A stretch of DNA of 64,000 bases. Source: Selaginella moellendorffii. Lineage: Eukaryota > Streptophyta > Lycopodiopsida > Selaginellales > Selaginellaceae. The position numbers and the translations under genes were made by a program. Positions 22,471 through 34,597 of the stretch are shown here, one piece after another. The notes below the pieces were generated by a model, which was not told where the DNA came from, ran no database searches, and worked only from the letters and a program-made list of their open reading frames with translations. The stretch covers positions 2,553,972-2,617,971 of the forward strand of contig NW_003314268.1 of assembly GCF_000143415.4 (NCBI RefSeq), in the 5' to 3' direction. Within the stretch, counting starts at the first letter, position 1. Each line of letters starts with the position of its first letter.

Positions 22471-24895
22471 TGAAAGATGTGTAAAGAGCAACAAGCATAT
22501 AGATAAGAAACATTCACTTCTCGCTACCGCAAGAATCATCATGGCATTGCTTGAGCTCCTATGGTGGATTGAGCTTGCCTAGCATGGGCCGCCATGGCTG
22601 CCACAAGATGGGGTGTGGCTTAGACTTGCCACCCGAGCTACCACATGAGGAGTGGTGTTGTGGCTCCCCTCATGGTAGCTTGAAATCAATAGCTTGAATG
22701 TGGTTGTGCTAAATATAGTTGTTTAATTTATGGCTAATTCCTGCACTTAGCCACTTTAATTTGCAATTAATAGTTTTAGTTTTTTTTTTTCATATTTATG
22801 CTTGCTCTTTTTAGATTTTAGTGAGTTGCTCAAACATATGCAAGAAGGCAATATTTAGCATGAATACTGCTATCCATGCTACAAGGAACACAGGCACAGT
22901 GCGGGCAAAAGAACTTTTCTCAAGCTTTATCAAACAATCCTTAAGAAAGTGAGTAAACCGAGAATCCTGAACAAATAGAAAATCTTAAATTTCCTAAAGA
23001 TGAGTTTAAGGAGGAAGAGGAGAATCAATAAGATGAAGAAGAAGAAAATGATCACCTTGACTTTTTTGGAAAGTCAAATTACATAAAGAAGAATGACTAT
23101 AAAGTAATTAAGTGGAGCCAAGGATGGGGTTAAAGAAAAGGAAAAGTGAAAAGTAAATTTATAAAAAGTTTTGGATACAAGTTTATTTAATTATTGCTTG
23201 AAGTTCAGAATGAAAGTTATCTCAAATTTGATATAACATTATTAAATGGAAAACCTAAGCTAGTCTACAATGTCCACCACTTATTGCATCATTAAATTCA
23301 AGCTCATACAACATAAAAGCACTTGGGGAGGTGAAACTTTCTTTTTGATTGTTAGTCGTCCAAGTTTATTGTGGCAAAGGGGGGTCTAGCACTCTTGAAT
23401 AAAAATAAAACTTCTTGGAATGAGTGACTTGACAGAATTCGAGGCTAGTTTAAGGGATGAGACTTATGCTGAATGAAAGAAAGTTCTTTCCAATCAAATG
23501 CTACTTGTATAGGAAGGAAATCACTAACTTAAGACATGGTTGTCATAGATAGATTTAAACTATTTAAATTCAATTCACGAAGAGATTAGCAACATGAAGA
23601 TATGGTAGTTAAAACAACTTTTCCATACATGATTATAGCTATGTAAAACATTCTTCAAGTAGATGTTAGTTTATAGATTATAGATAGGCTTACAGATGAG
23701 GAAAAAATATAACTGAATATGAAAATAGCCAAGGAAAAGAGGTATAGGAAGTATAATAGTTATGCCAAGTTCCCTCGATATATTTATGTACACATCTTAT
23801 TTGATGTACTTAAATTTGCTAAAGTACTCATTTCAACTTTTTTTTTGTTTCTTTAGTCTGATATTAATAAGGACTTAGAGAGATTGAAGAAGAAGAGCCT
23901 TGATGTTGATGTTGTAGCTATAAAAGAGTACAAAATCAAGCAAAAATATACATTAAAGATAACGAAGTTGGTCAACCTTTTGCATCCAAATCTTTGGGAG
24001 AAATGGTTTAATGTTGTGATGAGTTTCAATGCAAAGGATCCATAATATAAATAGTGCATAGTCAAGAAGCTGAATATAATAAATTTAGTATGAATTCCAA
24101 TTTGTACAATCTAGTAGTGTTCAAGGAGTTAAGAGCAGTTAGTGGATTATTTAAGGTTGTCCACTCCTCAGTTCTAACTGCTAATAAGCTATTTCAAATT
24201 TGGTAGAGGAAAAAAGTGATGAATATTAAGGTGGTGGAGAAAGTCATTGGGTTTATTGTGGAGGTGGGTGAAGAACTCTTCTTTAAAGTAGATTTATCAA
24301 AGTACAAAATAATATTGAAGTATTACAATAGTTTAGCATTTTATAGATTTGGCTGCAACTTTAGTTAGTGCCCAGTAATGCCAAGATTGAAGAGGATGAC
24401 GATGAAGACTAGAGGGATAAGATAAATGATGTAGTAATACAGAAAGTTAGCTAACATCTTGCATATAAGTAACACTTTCATCACTTTGTACTCTTTAAGT
24501 TTTAATTTTATTTATTTTTCAGGTATTTCAAATCTATGTGGAAGGCAATTCCAAATATTGTTGAGCCATGGTTATCCCCTACCTCACCTACCTATATGTA
24601 TGGGGATGAAAATTTGTCTAAAACATACTGGAGTCACAAACTATAAGTGGAAAAATTGTCCTTAGTGGCTAAATTTTCATGTTGCTATAGTGTTAAAGGT
24701 GGAGTAAGAAATGTAAAACTCGCATATGCAAGACTGATTCAAAGAGAAGCAACTCACGACCATAAAAGAGGAATTTCTGATGGAATTTAACGATGTTGAT
24801 AAGCCTGCTAAAGTGAAGACACATCTAGAAAAGAAGAGGAGAAGGCATGCTACTTGAAAAGCACTAAAGGCATCTACTATATCTAATAAGCCCAC
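22471..24895. other. Decayed repeat DNA, nothing identified
   Basis: AT-rich with purine-rich stretches and no open frame above about 75 codons. It lies upstream of a gypsy integrase relic in the same orientation, so degraded pol sequence is possible, but I could not recognise reverse transcriptase or protease motifs. Confidence 0.4.
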
Positions 24896-26065
24896 GAAAT
24901 TTCTTTAGAAAGATATTGTAAAGTTTTGTCATAATTGTGATATATATCAAAAATATAAATTAGCTCCAAAGAAGTAAAGTCATGAACTTCATCATATATA
25001 TATCCATATGAACCATTTTAGAAATGAGGCTTAGATTTTATTACACCAGTCATGATAAACAACAAGAGAAATAAATATTTGCTAGATGCTACTGATTATG
25101 TTACTAAATGGGTGGAAGAAAAACCATTTAAAAATGTTAATGCCAAAAGCACAATAAATTTCATCTATAAGAATATAATTTCTAAATTTGGACTACTTAA
25201 AAAAATTATGACTGAAAGAGGAAGTCAATTCATTAATAAGACAATCAAAATTGTGATTCAGGAATTTTTAGCAATCACTGTACAAGTTAATCTTTCCACC
25301 AAGTGCTCGACTGATGTCCATAAACTTATCACTCCATCATTGTACAAGTTGATCTTTGTGATGTTCACAAGATTTTATCATACTTGAATGGGAAGGGGAT
25401 GAACATCTTTTGGATTTGCAAGAAGCATCAGAAGAGAGTGAAATTTTTCTTCATCATCCTTGAAGCTAAGAAGAATCTGAAGAGCATCAACATCAATCTT
25501 GCACAACTCTACCAGCTATTAGACAAAAGAGAATAGGTGGATTTGGTTGAGCAGATCCATGACAAATTTCTAAATCTCATGTGAGGAGTTCAAAAAATCT
25601 TGAGTAGTTGCAAGCCAAGAAAAATTATAATTTTCCTCTACCTTGCTCCACTATACAAGCTAATCTTTCCACCAACAGTTTGACTGATATCAATGCTTCT
25701 TCCCGAAGCAATATAGCCAAACTACAATGATGGTATCAACATTAGCGAAGATGAGGATCCTATAGTGGTCAAGCTCTCCACTAGTGAGGAAGAAACACCA
25801 ACTCCACTAAAGAAACAGGGCATGCCATGTTCAAAGTAGGCTTGAATGGTCACCAAAAATCCCAGAGCCAACTAGGGAACACTAGACAAGTCTTGTGAGC
25901 AGTCAGCACGATCTACACCAATAAAAACCATAAAGAATGAGGAGACCTAAGAAAATTCCAAGTAGTAAAGGAGAAGGGAGTGGCACTAAAAATTTCTCCT
26001 CTCAAGCTCGTCGGATGAGGACAATAATGAAGTAGTCTATGATGATGTAAGCAGCTCCTTCCATC
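24896..26065 (+). mobile_element. Ty3/gypsy integrase relic, left arm of an inverted pair (part 1)
   Basis: An H2C2-type zinc-binding stretch is recognisable near 24,915-24,960 (DIVKFCHNCDIYQKYKLAPK). It is followed from about 25,052 by integrase core sequence (YVTKWVEEKPFKNVNAKSTI, then ITERG-like and QFINKTIK). Stops and frame changes break it. The following 650 bp (25,390-26,065) has no recognised coding function but is matched, inverted, by 42,010-42,710. The segment is cut at 26,065 by TE1 and resumes at 33,654. Confidence 0.75.
26061..26065. repeat. Target-site duplication ccatc, left of TE1
   Basis: ccatc directly precedes the LTR and is repeated at 33,654-33,658 directly after the other LTR. 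The inverted copy of the host sequence carries it once (42,013-42,017). Confidence 0.9.
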
Positions 26066-27173
26066 TGTAAGCGACTAAATTTTCCATTCTACTTTAGTCA
26101 CTTAACCACACCTTCGACCACTTGGAGAAGTCTCATTCACAACCTCCATAAGTCCAATTCAGGACTTGGGACTTGCTAGCCCCAGGAATGGCATCCATGC
26201 CACTCAACACTGGCACCTGGTCCAAGTGCTCCACGTGTCCGATCCCATGACCGACACTCAAAGGTACCACCAATATGGCAGCCCGTTACGCTAAGGCCAT
26301 GCCCAATCACCTTTGCCACACTGTAGTCCAATACCACTTGCATCACAGTCTTGGCTCTCCAAGACTGGGCCAACCATCCGTGAGTGGTCATCTCAGATCC
26401 ACTCCTTAGCATCCTTAGGATGCCCACCGACATGGGGAACAGCCTTCCCCAATGTCCCTCTGTCAGTCCCCCCTAAGTCCCTTTCTGCCCCTGGCCGTGT
26501 TTGCCAACACTGCCACTGGATCGAGGCCCACAGGCCCGACCACTAAGTCCCACGGTCCTCTAGAACTTCCTCACCACACGACTGTGTCCTTGGTCACTAC
26601 CCCAGAGGACTACTCCTCTTCCTTTCCACAGTCTGGGCCTTTGGGACAACATTTCGGAACACCGTGGCCTTACGCGAGCCACCTGGGTACTCTCCCCGCC
26701 TTCTGCCCTTGGGTGCTCTAGCCATGGGCTTAGAGCGAGGTTCCGTTGAGCCACGCCTGGTATCCAAGTAGGTAGTGCCACCCACACTTGGACTGGGAGC
26801 ATCGGCCAGTCGATCTCCTGGGGGAACTAGAGCCGGCTCTTGAACACTTCACCAAGCTACCCCGCTTGTCGGTCCGTGTTCACTCTAGTCTTGGACTTCC
26901 CAGTGGGCAGCTCATCACCCAACACTGGGTCCGGCCTTCCTGGGCCAAACTGGCCTTTCCTGGCCAAACTGGCTCCACTGCAGTCCTCCCCCTACTATAC
27001 TTTTGGAGCTCACCGAACCCCCCAGGGTTTGGGAGACGAACGCTTTGGGCTTTCACCCTCTCAGGCTCCGGACTCGGACTCGGACTCGGACTCGGACTCG
27101 GACTCGGATTCGGACTCGGACTCGGGCTCGGGCTCGGTCTCGGCCTCGGCCTCGGTCTCGGTCTCGGTCCTGA

Positions 27174-27205
<32 letters not shown>

Positions 27206-27809
27206 CCGGTCTCGGTCTCGACTTTGGACTCCATCTCGGACTCCATCTCGGACTCCATCTTGGACTCCATCTCGGGTCCATCTCAGGTCCATCTCGGGTC
27301 CATCTCGGACTCCATCTCGGGTCCATCTCGGACTCCATTTCGGGTCCCATCTCGGGTCCACCTCGAACTCCATCTCGGACTCCATCTCGGGTCCATCTCG
27401 GACTCCACTTCGGACTCCAACTCGGGTCCACCTCGGACTCCACTTCGGACTCCAACTCGGGTCCATCTCGGACTCCACTTTGGACTCCAACTCGGGTCCA
27501 TCTCGGACTCCACTTCGGACTCCAACTCGGGTCCATCTCGGACTCCACTTCGGACTCCAACTCGAGTCCATCTCGAACACTCCCACGTGTCATGTGTTGG
27601 TCCTTTTGGGTCCCTTTTTGGAGCCTCGCCTTTTGCTCGCTTCGTGCTCGTTCCTCGAGCACTTTGTTGGGAGTTCCACTCCCGCTCTTGACTTTTCAAG
27701 TCGGAGCTTTTGGTCCAAACGTGTTACGCTCGTTTGGCTCTCGCTTCGGCCACTACCATGTGGCGCCCTTCCGGCTCCACTTTGGGGCTTAGGGATTTTG
27801 TATCTCACA
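26066..27809 (-). repeat. TE1 LTR (left; 3' LTR in element sense)
   Basis: Starts tgtaagcgac and ends gtatctcaca on the plus strand, so both ends have the TG...CA form. It contains a hexamer-based array at about 27,066-27,570. Open frames of up to 334 codons arise from the array and are not genes. Confidence 0.9.
27066..27570. repeat. Hexamer-derived array in the LTR
   Basis: Begins with runs of ggactc and ctcggt and passes into 12- to 36-bp units mixing catctcggactc, cttcggactc and caactcgggtc. Unit lengths are mostly multiples of three, so several frames stay open on both strands. Confidence 0.9.
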
Positions 27810-30800
27810 ACTCCACCACCTATAGACGAAGTTCGATGTCCTCATCGAACGGTGAACCATTTTATAAAGTAACACCCGCACGTGTTACCATTTCCATCCT
27901 TGACACGTAGCCAATATTTGTCAATGGTGTGACATTGAAGGCTCACCATGCCTTCTCCATATTCGTCAATGGTTGGACATTGAAGGCTCACCATGCCTTT
28001 TGCATATCCTCTAAGGAGGGTAGTCTTTCCAACTTAGAGATTGATTGGACCACATATAGTGGTTCTCTCCTTTTATTGGTTTAGTTCTCGCTAAACCTCT
28101 TAGAGACCCTTCTCTAAGTCAATCCCACTACTCCTTCTCGAGTAGTCTTAATTTCCATCGATATAACCTTTGCACTTTGGAACTTTGAATTTTGACTTCT
28201 TGGAGTCAATTTCCTAGGTGTCTCCGACACCTTGCCTTGCACCTTTTGCACAACTCCACTTCCCATCCTAGGATGTTCTCTACTCGAGGGCACCATCATC
28301 CTCTCTTCTATTTCGTGCCAAAGTTCCAGTTATCATACTTTGTGCTAGGGCTGTTCATGGCCCTATCATTTGGCTACCTTACCGCTCCCTCCCTTGGAGC
28401 TTCCACTTTCGCCAAATCGGAGCATTTCGGAATCCCTATTTGGAAACACACTTCCTTTCCCGCAACTTGTTAGCGTCCAACACATTAGTGTTCCTCGCCT
28501 AACTTTGTCACTTGGATTCCTTCCAAGGGATTCCACGGCCCTATCTTGGCCACTCATCTTTTGCTCCTATCCGTTGATTGTTGCACCAAGCAACATCGAA
28601 TCTCTACCTCGCTCCTTGAGGTATTGTTTCGGTTCCATAGCAAAGACTCTTCTTTGCCAAGTCTGGAGGATGTTCACCCCTAGTACATCTCTTTAGCATC
28701 TTCTGCTATGGGCTCTATCCACGGCCCAACTTCGTGACCCTCCTATGGGTCTTTTATAGAGACTACTTTCCTCGGACTCACTATGCCATCGCACGGACAT
28801 AGTTTATTTCCCTTAGGTGCTCTTCCCACTTGGTCATCACGACCAAGCCACACCACCTTAAACAGTTCAATTTCAACATTTTGAACCAGGAACTTCATTC
28901 TTTAGCCAACCAAGGACCTTGTCCTTATCTGGCCATAAGATCACCTAGTGATCTCACCTTGGCACCTTAACAGAGTTGCCAAAAGGTACTTGGTCTTCTA
29001 GACCTCCATGTTGTTGACTATAACCCCGGGGGCATCCCCCACACTTGGCGGTGCACCCAAGCCAGCCCTTACGGCCAAGGGTTCATAGCAACTGAGATTA
29101 GGTGTCCCCATCTCACTCACCACGACCTTGGTGCTACTTGCACCAAAGCGTTCAAGTTAGATATGCTGAGCTTTCACACTAAGCAATCTAACCGTGCATC
29201 ACGACTCCGAGGCATCCCTCGCTTGGCGGTGTGCCCAAACCAATCTCCCCACTGAGAGTCCATGACCACCGAAATATGAGTGTCCTCATATTCCAAACCA
29301 TCACCACGCCCTAGTGATTTGGGACTCGAAACCAAGCACTAGAGGGTCGGGACTCGAACCCAACCTCCGTATATGCATCTACGGACGGCATCACACAAGA
29401 TGCCTGGCGTGACACCCCACGCCGGTGCACCAACTTATTTTTAAAGCGCGCTACAGATCACAGCTTAGGAACCTAGTTCCTCCACACTGCCAAGTCCTCT
29501 CACTTGACATGTCTGTGATCATGCATGGACTCCTCCATGCTCGGCCCCATGGCCCACCCTTTTTGAAGTTATCACCTTCAACTAGGGTATTTGTTCCCCC
29601 GACGTGCCAATCTCGCTTGGCAAGTCCTCCGACCACTGTAACATGGTTCCTGCATAAGCGTGAAAGCCCTTGACCATCGACTTTCGTTCAAAGCCCTCTC
29701 TTTGAACACTCGGGAACTACTTCCCTAACCTTGATAGCCTTGCCTCATGGCAAGCTTCAAGACCACGCTTCTGCTGCGCCACTCTGATTTCGCGCGTTTC
29801 ATGAACCATTTACACTTGGCCTTTCTAGGTACTAAGCTACCTAGAATCGTCTTTGGGAACCTTGAAGGAACTCTGTCCCTCAGCTTGCTAAGGCCTCCCT
29901 TTTTGCAAGCCTTCCAAATGCCACATAGTCTAACATGGACAATTCCATATTTTAGACTCTCTATGGCATCACGGTTGCTAGCGGCAACACCCTCGAGCCC
30001 CCACTTGATTCTCCACTCCCAGCTGGCATAACCAACCTTGGTTATGCCCTTTGATTTCTATGGTTCAGTTCCATCCCAATACTACTTGCCTTTTGGCCCC
30101 ATATGTTTCCTTTGGTTATTCTCCTCCAGACCAGGAGGATAGCTTTGCACTTTCTATCATGCCTTAGCAAGTATTCTTAAGGATGAACCTACCCAATAGC
30201 CCAGGGAGTGGTTCCTCAATCCAGGTATGCTCACCTTATAATCCCACACACTGGGATTACATTGTTGCTTATGGGCCTTTACATGCCCATCACTAACCTT
30301 GCCAAAATTCCATTCTTGGCTTTGTCCAACTCGGGTAGACAGTCCTCTCCTGTCTCCGCAACCTTGGACATTTGGATAGCACCTTCTATCCATCATTCGC
30401 TAGGGATTTAGTCCCTTGGGCTTTATCCATTGCCCTCGCGACATCAAACACCACCTTCTGGTGTTCTAGAGTGTCCGGGTGTCCCAATAATGGCTTTCTT
30501 GACAATGAGTATTTCCTTTTATGACATTGACTTACTATATCGCAACACAAGCAACTTATCCCCCGTAAGGGTATATCCAACTTCCCTATGCTATTAAGAA
30601 GTCTTGGGTAGCTACTTTCTACACGTTTAACTAGTTATATTGCACCTCTTGTTTAGTTGCCTCATAGTTGTCAAGTCCTACAACTCATTGCTTGGTGCTT
30701 TCACACCTCCATCATTATCTGGGTCACCACACTCCAACTGCATGCTCTGCAGCTTAGGCTATGCTATTCCCATTTCCATTGGGATTCCTTTGGCAAGGGG

Positions 30801-31914
30801 TTCTCATGAACCCACCAACATAGCCTCAAGGTATCACACCTTGGCACATTTGGTGTCTCCACACTATCGGCTCCACGAGCCTACCTCTATGACATTTCCC
30901 CTTCGTGTCTAAGTCTTTGCCAAGACCAACACCGCTCTTTCTCATGCCAACCATCCGTTAGCACTGCACCATAGAGGTCACACACAACTTTATGTCAAAG
31001 TTGTTTTCTTCTGGGAACACCTTTCCCATAACTTTAGCATGGCATATTTTGCCATCGATGAGATACCCTCTGTTCTCATCCTTGGATCCTATGATCCCCC
31101 CCCCCCCCATCCTTTGTGGGGTACAACACACCTCAGTCCAAATGCTTCCATCAGTCCTTTTAGGACCATCCGTTGACTATACTTGAGTCATCCAGCAGTT
31201 TTGGACTTGGTTAATCCACAGACCTGTAAGGTCCTACTTGTGAGGCACTAGCTCACTGGAATACACTTCTTGCATTCCTGTCCTACTCAAAAGGACTATT
31301 TTCACAAGTGTTACTCCGACACTTGATTTTGTTCTCTGGGGGTAACCTTTGCCCCTTAGGACTACTTGTCCATGTGATGAGAACACCAACTCATCCACTT
31401 AATACACCCCCAACTCCTGGGGTTGTTCCAGCATTTATTAGAGGTAGCCCCGGCTACCTTTTCAAGGACTTGAGTCCTCTTCCGTATTTGACCTCCCACG
31501 GTCATTACTTCTGGTCTCACATTCATGAGCACCAACCTCAACTATATGAGGAAAATCTTGTGACTCCTTTATTGCTTTGGAGTTTTTATCTTTCCCGTGA
31601 TCCCAACTGTAGTTGTTTACCACAACTACATTAGCTAGTTTGCTAAGTCAAACGCTCATCTGGATCACATCCTCAACTCTTTGAGGAAAACCATTTACTG
31701 TTCCCAAGATCCCAAAGTCGTTCCATTATTGGCCCTTTTCTATCCACCACCTCGTCTACAAGTTCACACATGAACTGTAATGGAGAGCCATGTCTTCCCG
31801 ACTTGCTACTCCTCAAGGATAGGCCCACTCCTCAGACCTTCCGATGCCAACACTAGTGGTGATATACTTGAGCACCAATAAAAGTCGGACTAAGGAACAG
31901 CTCCGATACCAAGT
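27810..31914 (-). other. TE1 internal region without recognised genes
   Basis: About 4.1 kb with no open frame above about 110 codons and no recognised retroelement protein on either strand. The plus strand is pyrimidine-rich. A motif with cttggcggtg and a nearby gcatccc occurs twice (29,030-29,070 and 29,208-29,240). There is a 13-base C run at 31,096-31,108. Confidence 0.65.
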
Positions 31915-33028
31915 TGTAAGCGACTAAATTTTCCATTCTACTTTAGTCACTTAACCACACCTTCGACCACTTGGAGGAGTCTCATTCACAACCTCCATAA
32001 GTCCAATTTAGGACTTGGGACTTGCTAGCCCCCGGAATGGCATCCATGCCACTCAACACTGGCACCTGGTCCAAGTGCTCCACGTGTCCGATCCCATGAT
32101 CGACACTCAAAGGTACCACCGATATGGCAGCCCGTTACGCTAAGGCCATGCCCAATCACCTTTGCCACACTGTAGTCCAATACCACTTGCATCACAGTCT
32201 TGGCTCTCCAAGACTGGGCCAACCATCCGTGAGTGGTCATCTCAGATCCACTCCTTAGCATCCTTAGGATGCCCACCGACACGGGGAACAGCCTTCCCCA
32301 ATGTCCCTCTGTCAGTCCCCTCTAAGTCCCTTTCTGCCCCTGGCCGTGTTTGCCAACACTGCCACTGGATCGAGGCCCACAGGCCCGACCACTAAGTCCC
32401 ACGGTCCTCTGGAACTTCCTCACCACACGACTGTGTCCTTGGTCACTACCCCAGAGGACTACTCCTCTTCCTTTCCACAGTCTGGGCCTTTGGGACAACA
32501 TTTCGGAACACCGTGGCCTTACGCGAGCCACCTGGGTACTCTCCCCGCCTTCTGCCCTTGGGTGCTCTAGCCATGGGCTTAGAGCGAGGTTCCGTTGAGC
32601 CACACCTGGTATCCAAGTAGGTAGTGCCACCCACACTTGGACTGGGAGCATCGGCCAGTCGATCTCCTGGGGGAACTAGAGCCGGCTCTTGAACACTTCA
32701 CCAAGCTACCCCGCTTGTCGGTCCGTGTTCACTCTAGTCTTGGACTTCCCAGTGGGCAACTCATCACCCAACACTGGGTCCGGCCTTCCTGGGCCAAACT
32801 GGCTTTTCCTAGCCAAACTGGCTCCACTGCAGTCCTCCCCCTACTATACTTTTGGAGCTCACCAAACCCCCCAGGGTCTGGGAGACGAACGCTTTGGGCT
32901 TTCACCCTCTCAGGCTCCGGACTTGGACTCGGACTCGGACTCGGACTCGGACTCGGACTCGGATTCGGACTCGGACTCGAGCTCGGGCTCGGTCTCGGCC
33001 TCGGCCTCGGTCTCGGTCTCGGTCCCGA

Positions 33029-33060
<32 letters not shown>

Positions 33061-33653
33061 CCGGTCTCGGTCTCAACTTTGGACTCCATCTTGGACTCCA
33101 TCTCGGACTCCATCTCGGACTCCATCTCGGGTCCATCTCAGGTCCATCTCGGGTCCATCTCGGACTCCATCTGGGGTCCATCTCGGACTCCATTTCGGGT
33201 CCCATCTCGGGTCCACCTCGGACTCCATCTCGGACTCCATCTCGGACTCCATCTCGGGTCCATCTCGGACTCCACTTCGGACTCCAACTCGGGTCCACCT
33301 CGGACTCCACTTCGGACTCCAACTCGGGTCCATCTCGGACTCCACTTCGGACTCCAACTCGGGTCCATCTCGGACTCCACTTCGGACTCCACTTCGGACT
33401 CCAACTCGAGTCCATCTCGGACACTCCCACGTGTCATGTGTTGGTCCTTTTGGGTCCCTTTTTGGAGCCTCGCCTTTTGCTCGCTTCGTGCTCATTCCTC
33501 GAGCACTTTGTTGGGAGTTCCACTCCCGCTCTTGACTTTTCAAGTCGGAGCTTTTGGTCCAAACGTGTTATGCTCGTTTGGCTCTCGCTTCGGCCACTAC
33601 CATGTGGCGCCCTTCCGGCTCCACTTTGGGGCCTAGGGATTTTGTATCTCACA
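31915..33653 (-). repeat. TE1 LTR (right; 5' LTR in element sense)
   Basis: Nearly identical to the left LTR outside the array, with only scattered single-base changes. The array (about 32,928-33,420) differs in unit number. It borders the primer-binding site on its left, which fixes the element on the minus strand. Confidence 0.9.
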
Positions 33654-33993
33654 CCATCATAATTTTGATGAGGTGCCATAGCTAGATAAGTCAGGGGATA
33701 TGACACTTGCAAAAAATTCCTGATTCAAAGATTGTCCAAGTGAAAGGCCAAAAAGATCCACCACTTGATCAATCATAGTATGACAAACATCAAGAAAGCC
33801 ACCTCCAGCAAGTAGCCCTCCTCACTTGTAAGGCCTAACACTTGAGCAATAGGAGCTTTAGCCCGAGCTTCCACATTCTCTCGACTAGCAATAGTCAAGC
33901 ATGGGAGGAGCTTTACTAAAGTTGCCTTACTTTTACCATGATGACAACAAAGACAAACAACAAAGGATGGAAGGTGAGGATAAAGTGGCTAAT
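33654..33993 (+). mobile_element. Left-arm segment between TE1 and TE2 (part 2)
   Basis: It continues the sequence cut at 26,065: ccatcataattttgatgagg follows on from ctccttccatc. It matches, inverted, about 41,667-42,017. It is cut again at 33,993 by TE2 and resumes at 41,423. Confidence 0.85.
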
Positions 33994-34597
33994 TGTAGTG
34001 CATGTGGTTTTGACCCTTTATCCTATGGTGATTTACCATAGGCTAACACCACGAAGCAGAACTTAAACCCTCCATGTGCCACGTGTTATATGCCACGTGT
34101 CCAAAGGACAGTGGTGTGGAACCCGAGGTTCAAGGCCTTGGGCCACTGAACAAAAGAACAGTGCCAAACTCCCAAGCATGGAGCCAAGGAGTGACAGAAC
34201 CGAACCACGAAGCAACTCTCGAACATAGAGCCCAAGGAGCGAAGGGATAGGAGCCCGGAGCGACTTGGAACAGTCCTGGAGCAACCAACATCCCAATGCC
34301 AAGACTAGCACGCAAAATGGAGCCAAATGGAGTCTGGCACTATTTCAGCATACCGGTGGCTTAACGTGAGGATATGGATACTCCACTAGCTAGCATGGAA
34401 TGGAACTTGGATTAGACCCAAACCAGACGCAAAACAAGGACAAGAATGCAAGCGAGAGCTAGACTATGCCTCAGGTTGGTCGACCATGCCCGACCTACCC
34501 ACTATCCCTAATATACATTTGAAACCCCCCACAACCCCCCCCCCCCCCTGAAGAACACATGCTTTGGGCTTTCAACCCAAGCCTCCCACTCGCGACA
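33994..34597 (-). repeat. TE2 LTR, short copy
   Basis: Starts tgtagtgcat and ends cactcgcgaca. It includes a 14-base C run at 34,535-34,548 and the block tgctttgggctttcaaccc, which resembles a block in the TE1 LTR (cgctttgggctttcaccc). Confidence 0.8.

Larger units (their letters stand above)
26066..33653 (-). mobile_element. TE1: full-length non-autonomous LTR retrotransposon (LARD-like)
   Basis: 7,588 bp bounded by a 5-bp duplication, with two nearly identical LTRs of 1,744 and 1,739 bp and an internal region of about 4.1 kb. Orientation is minus. Next to the LTR at 31,915 the minus strand reads tggtatcggagc, a close match to the usual initiator-Met tRNA primer site tggtatcagagc. At the other end a purine-rich tract (aggtggtggag on the minus strand) lies against the LTR. 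No gag, protease, integrase or reverse transcriptase was recognised inside. This fits a large retrotransposon derivative moved by enzymes supplied in trans. Few LTR-LTR differences suggest a fairly recent insertion. Confidence 0.88.

Noticed and set aside
26788-27792. Open frame of 334 codons (and similar ones at 26,840, 32,637, 32,689, 38,440, 38,492) with SDSDSD or GLGLGL runs
   Set aside because: Produced by the hexamer array of the LTR, open in several frames at once; no start context, domain or conservation of one frame.
29345-29375. T-arm-like gggactcgaaccc in the TE1 interior
   Set aside because: No matching acceptor, D or anticodon arms found by eye.
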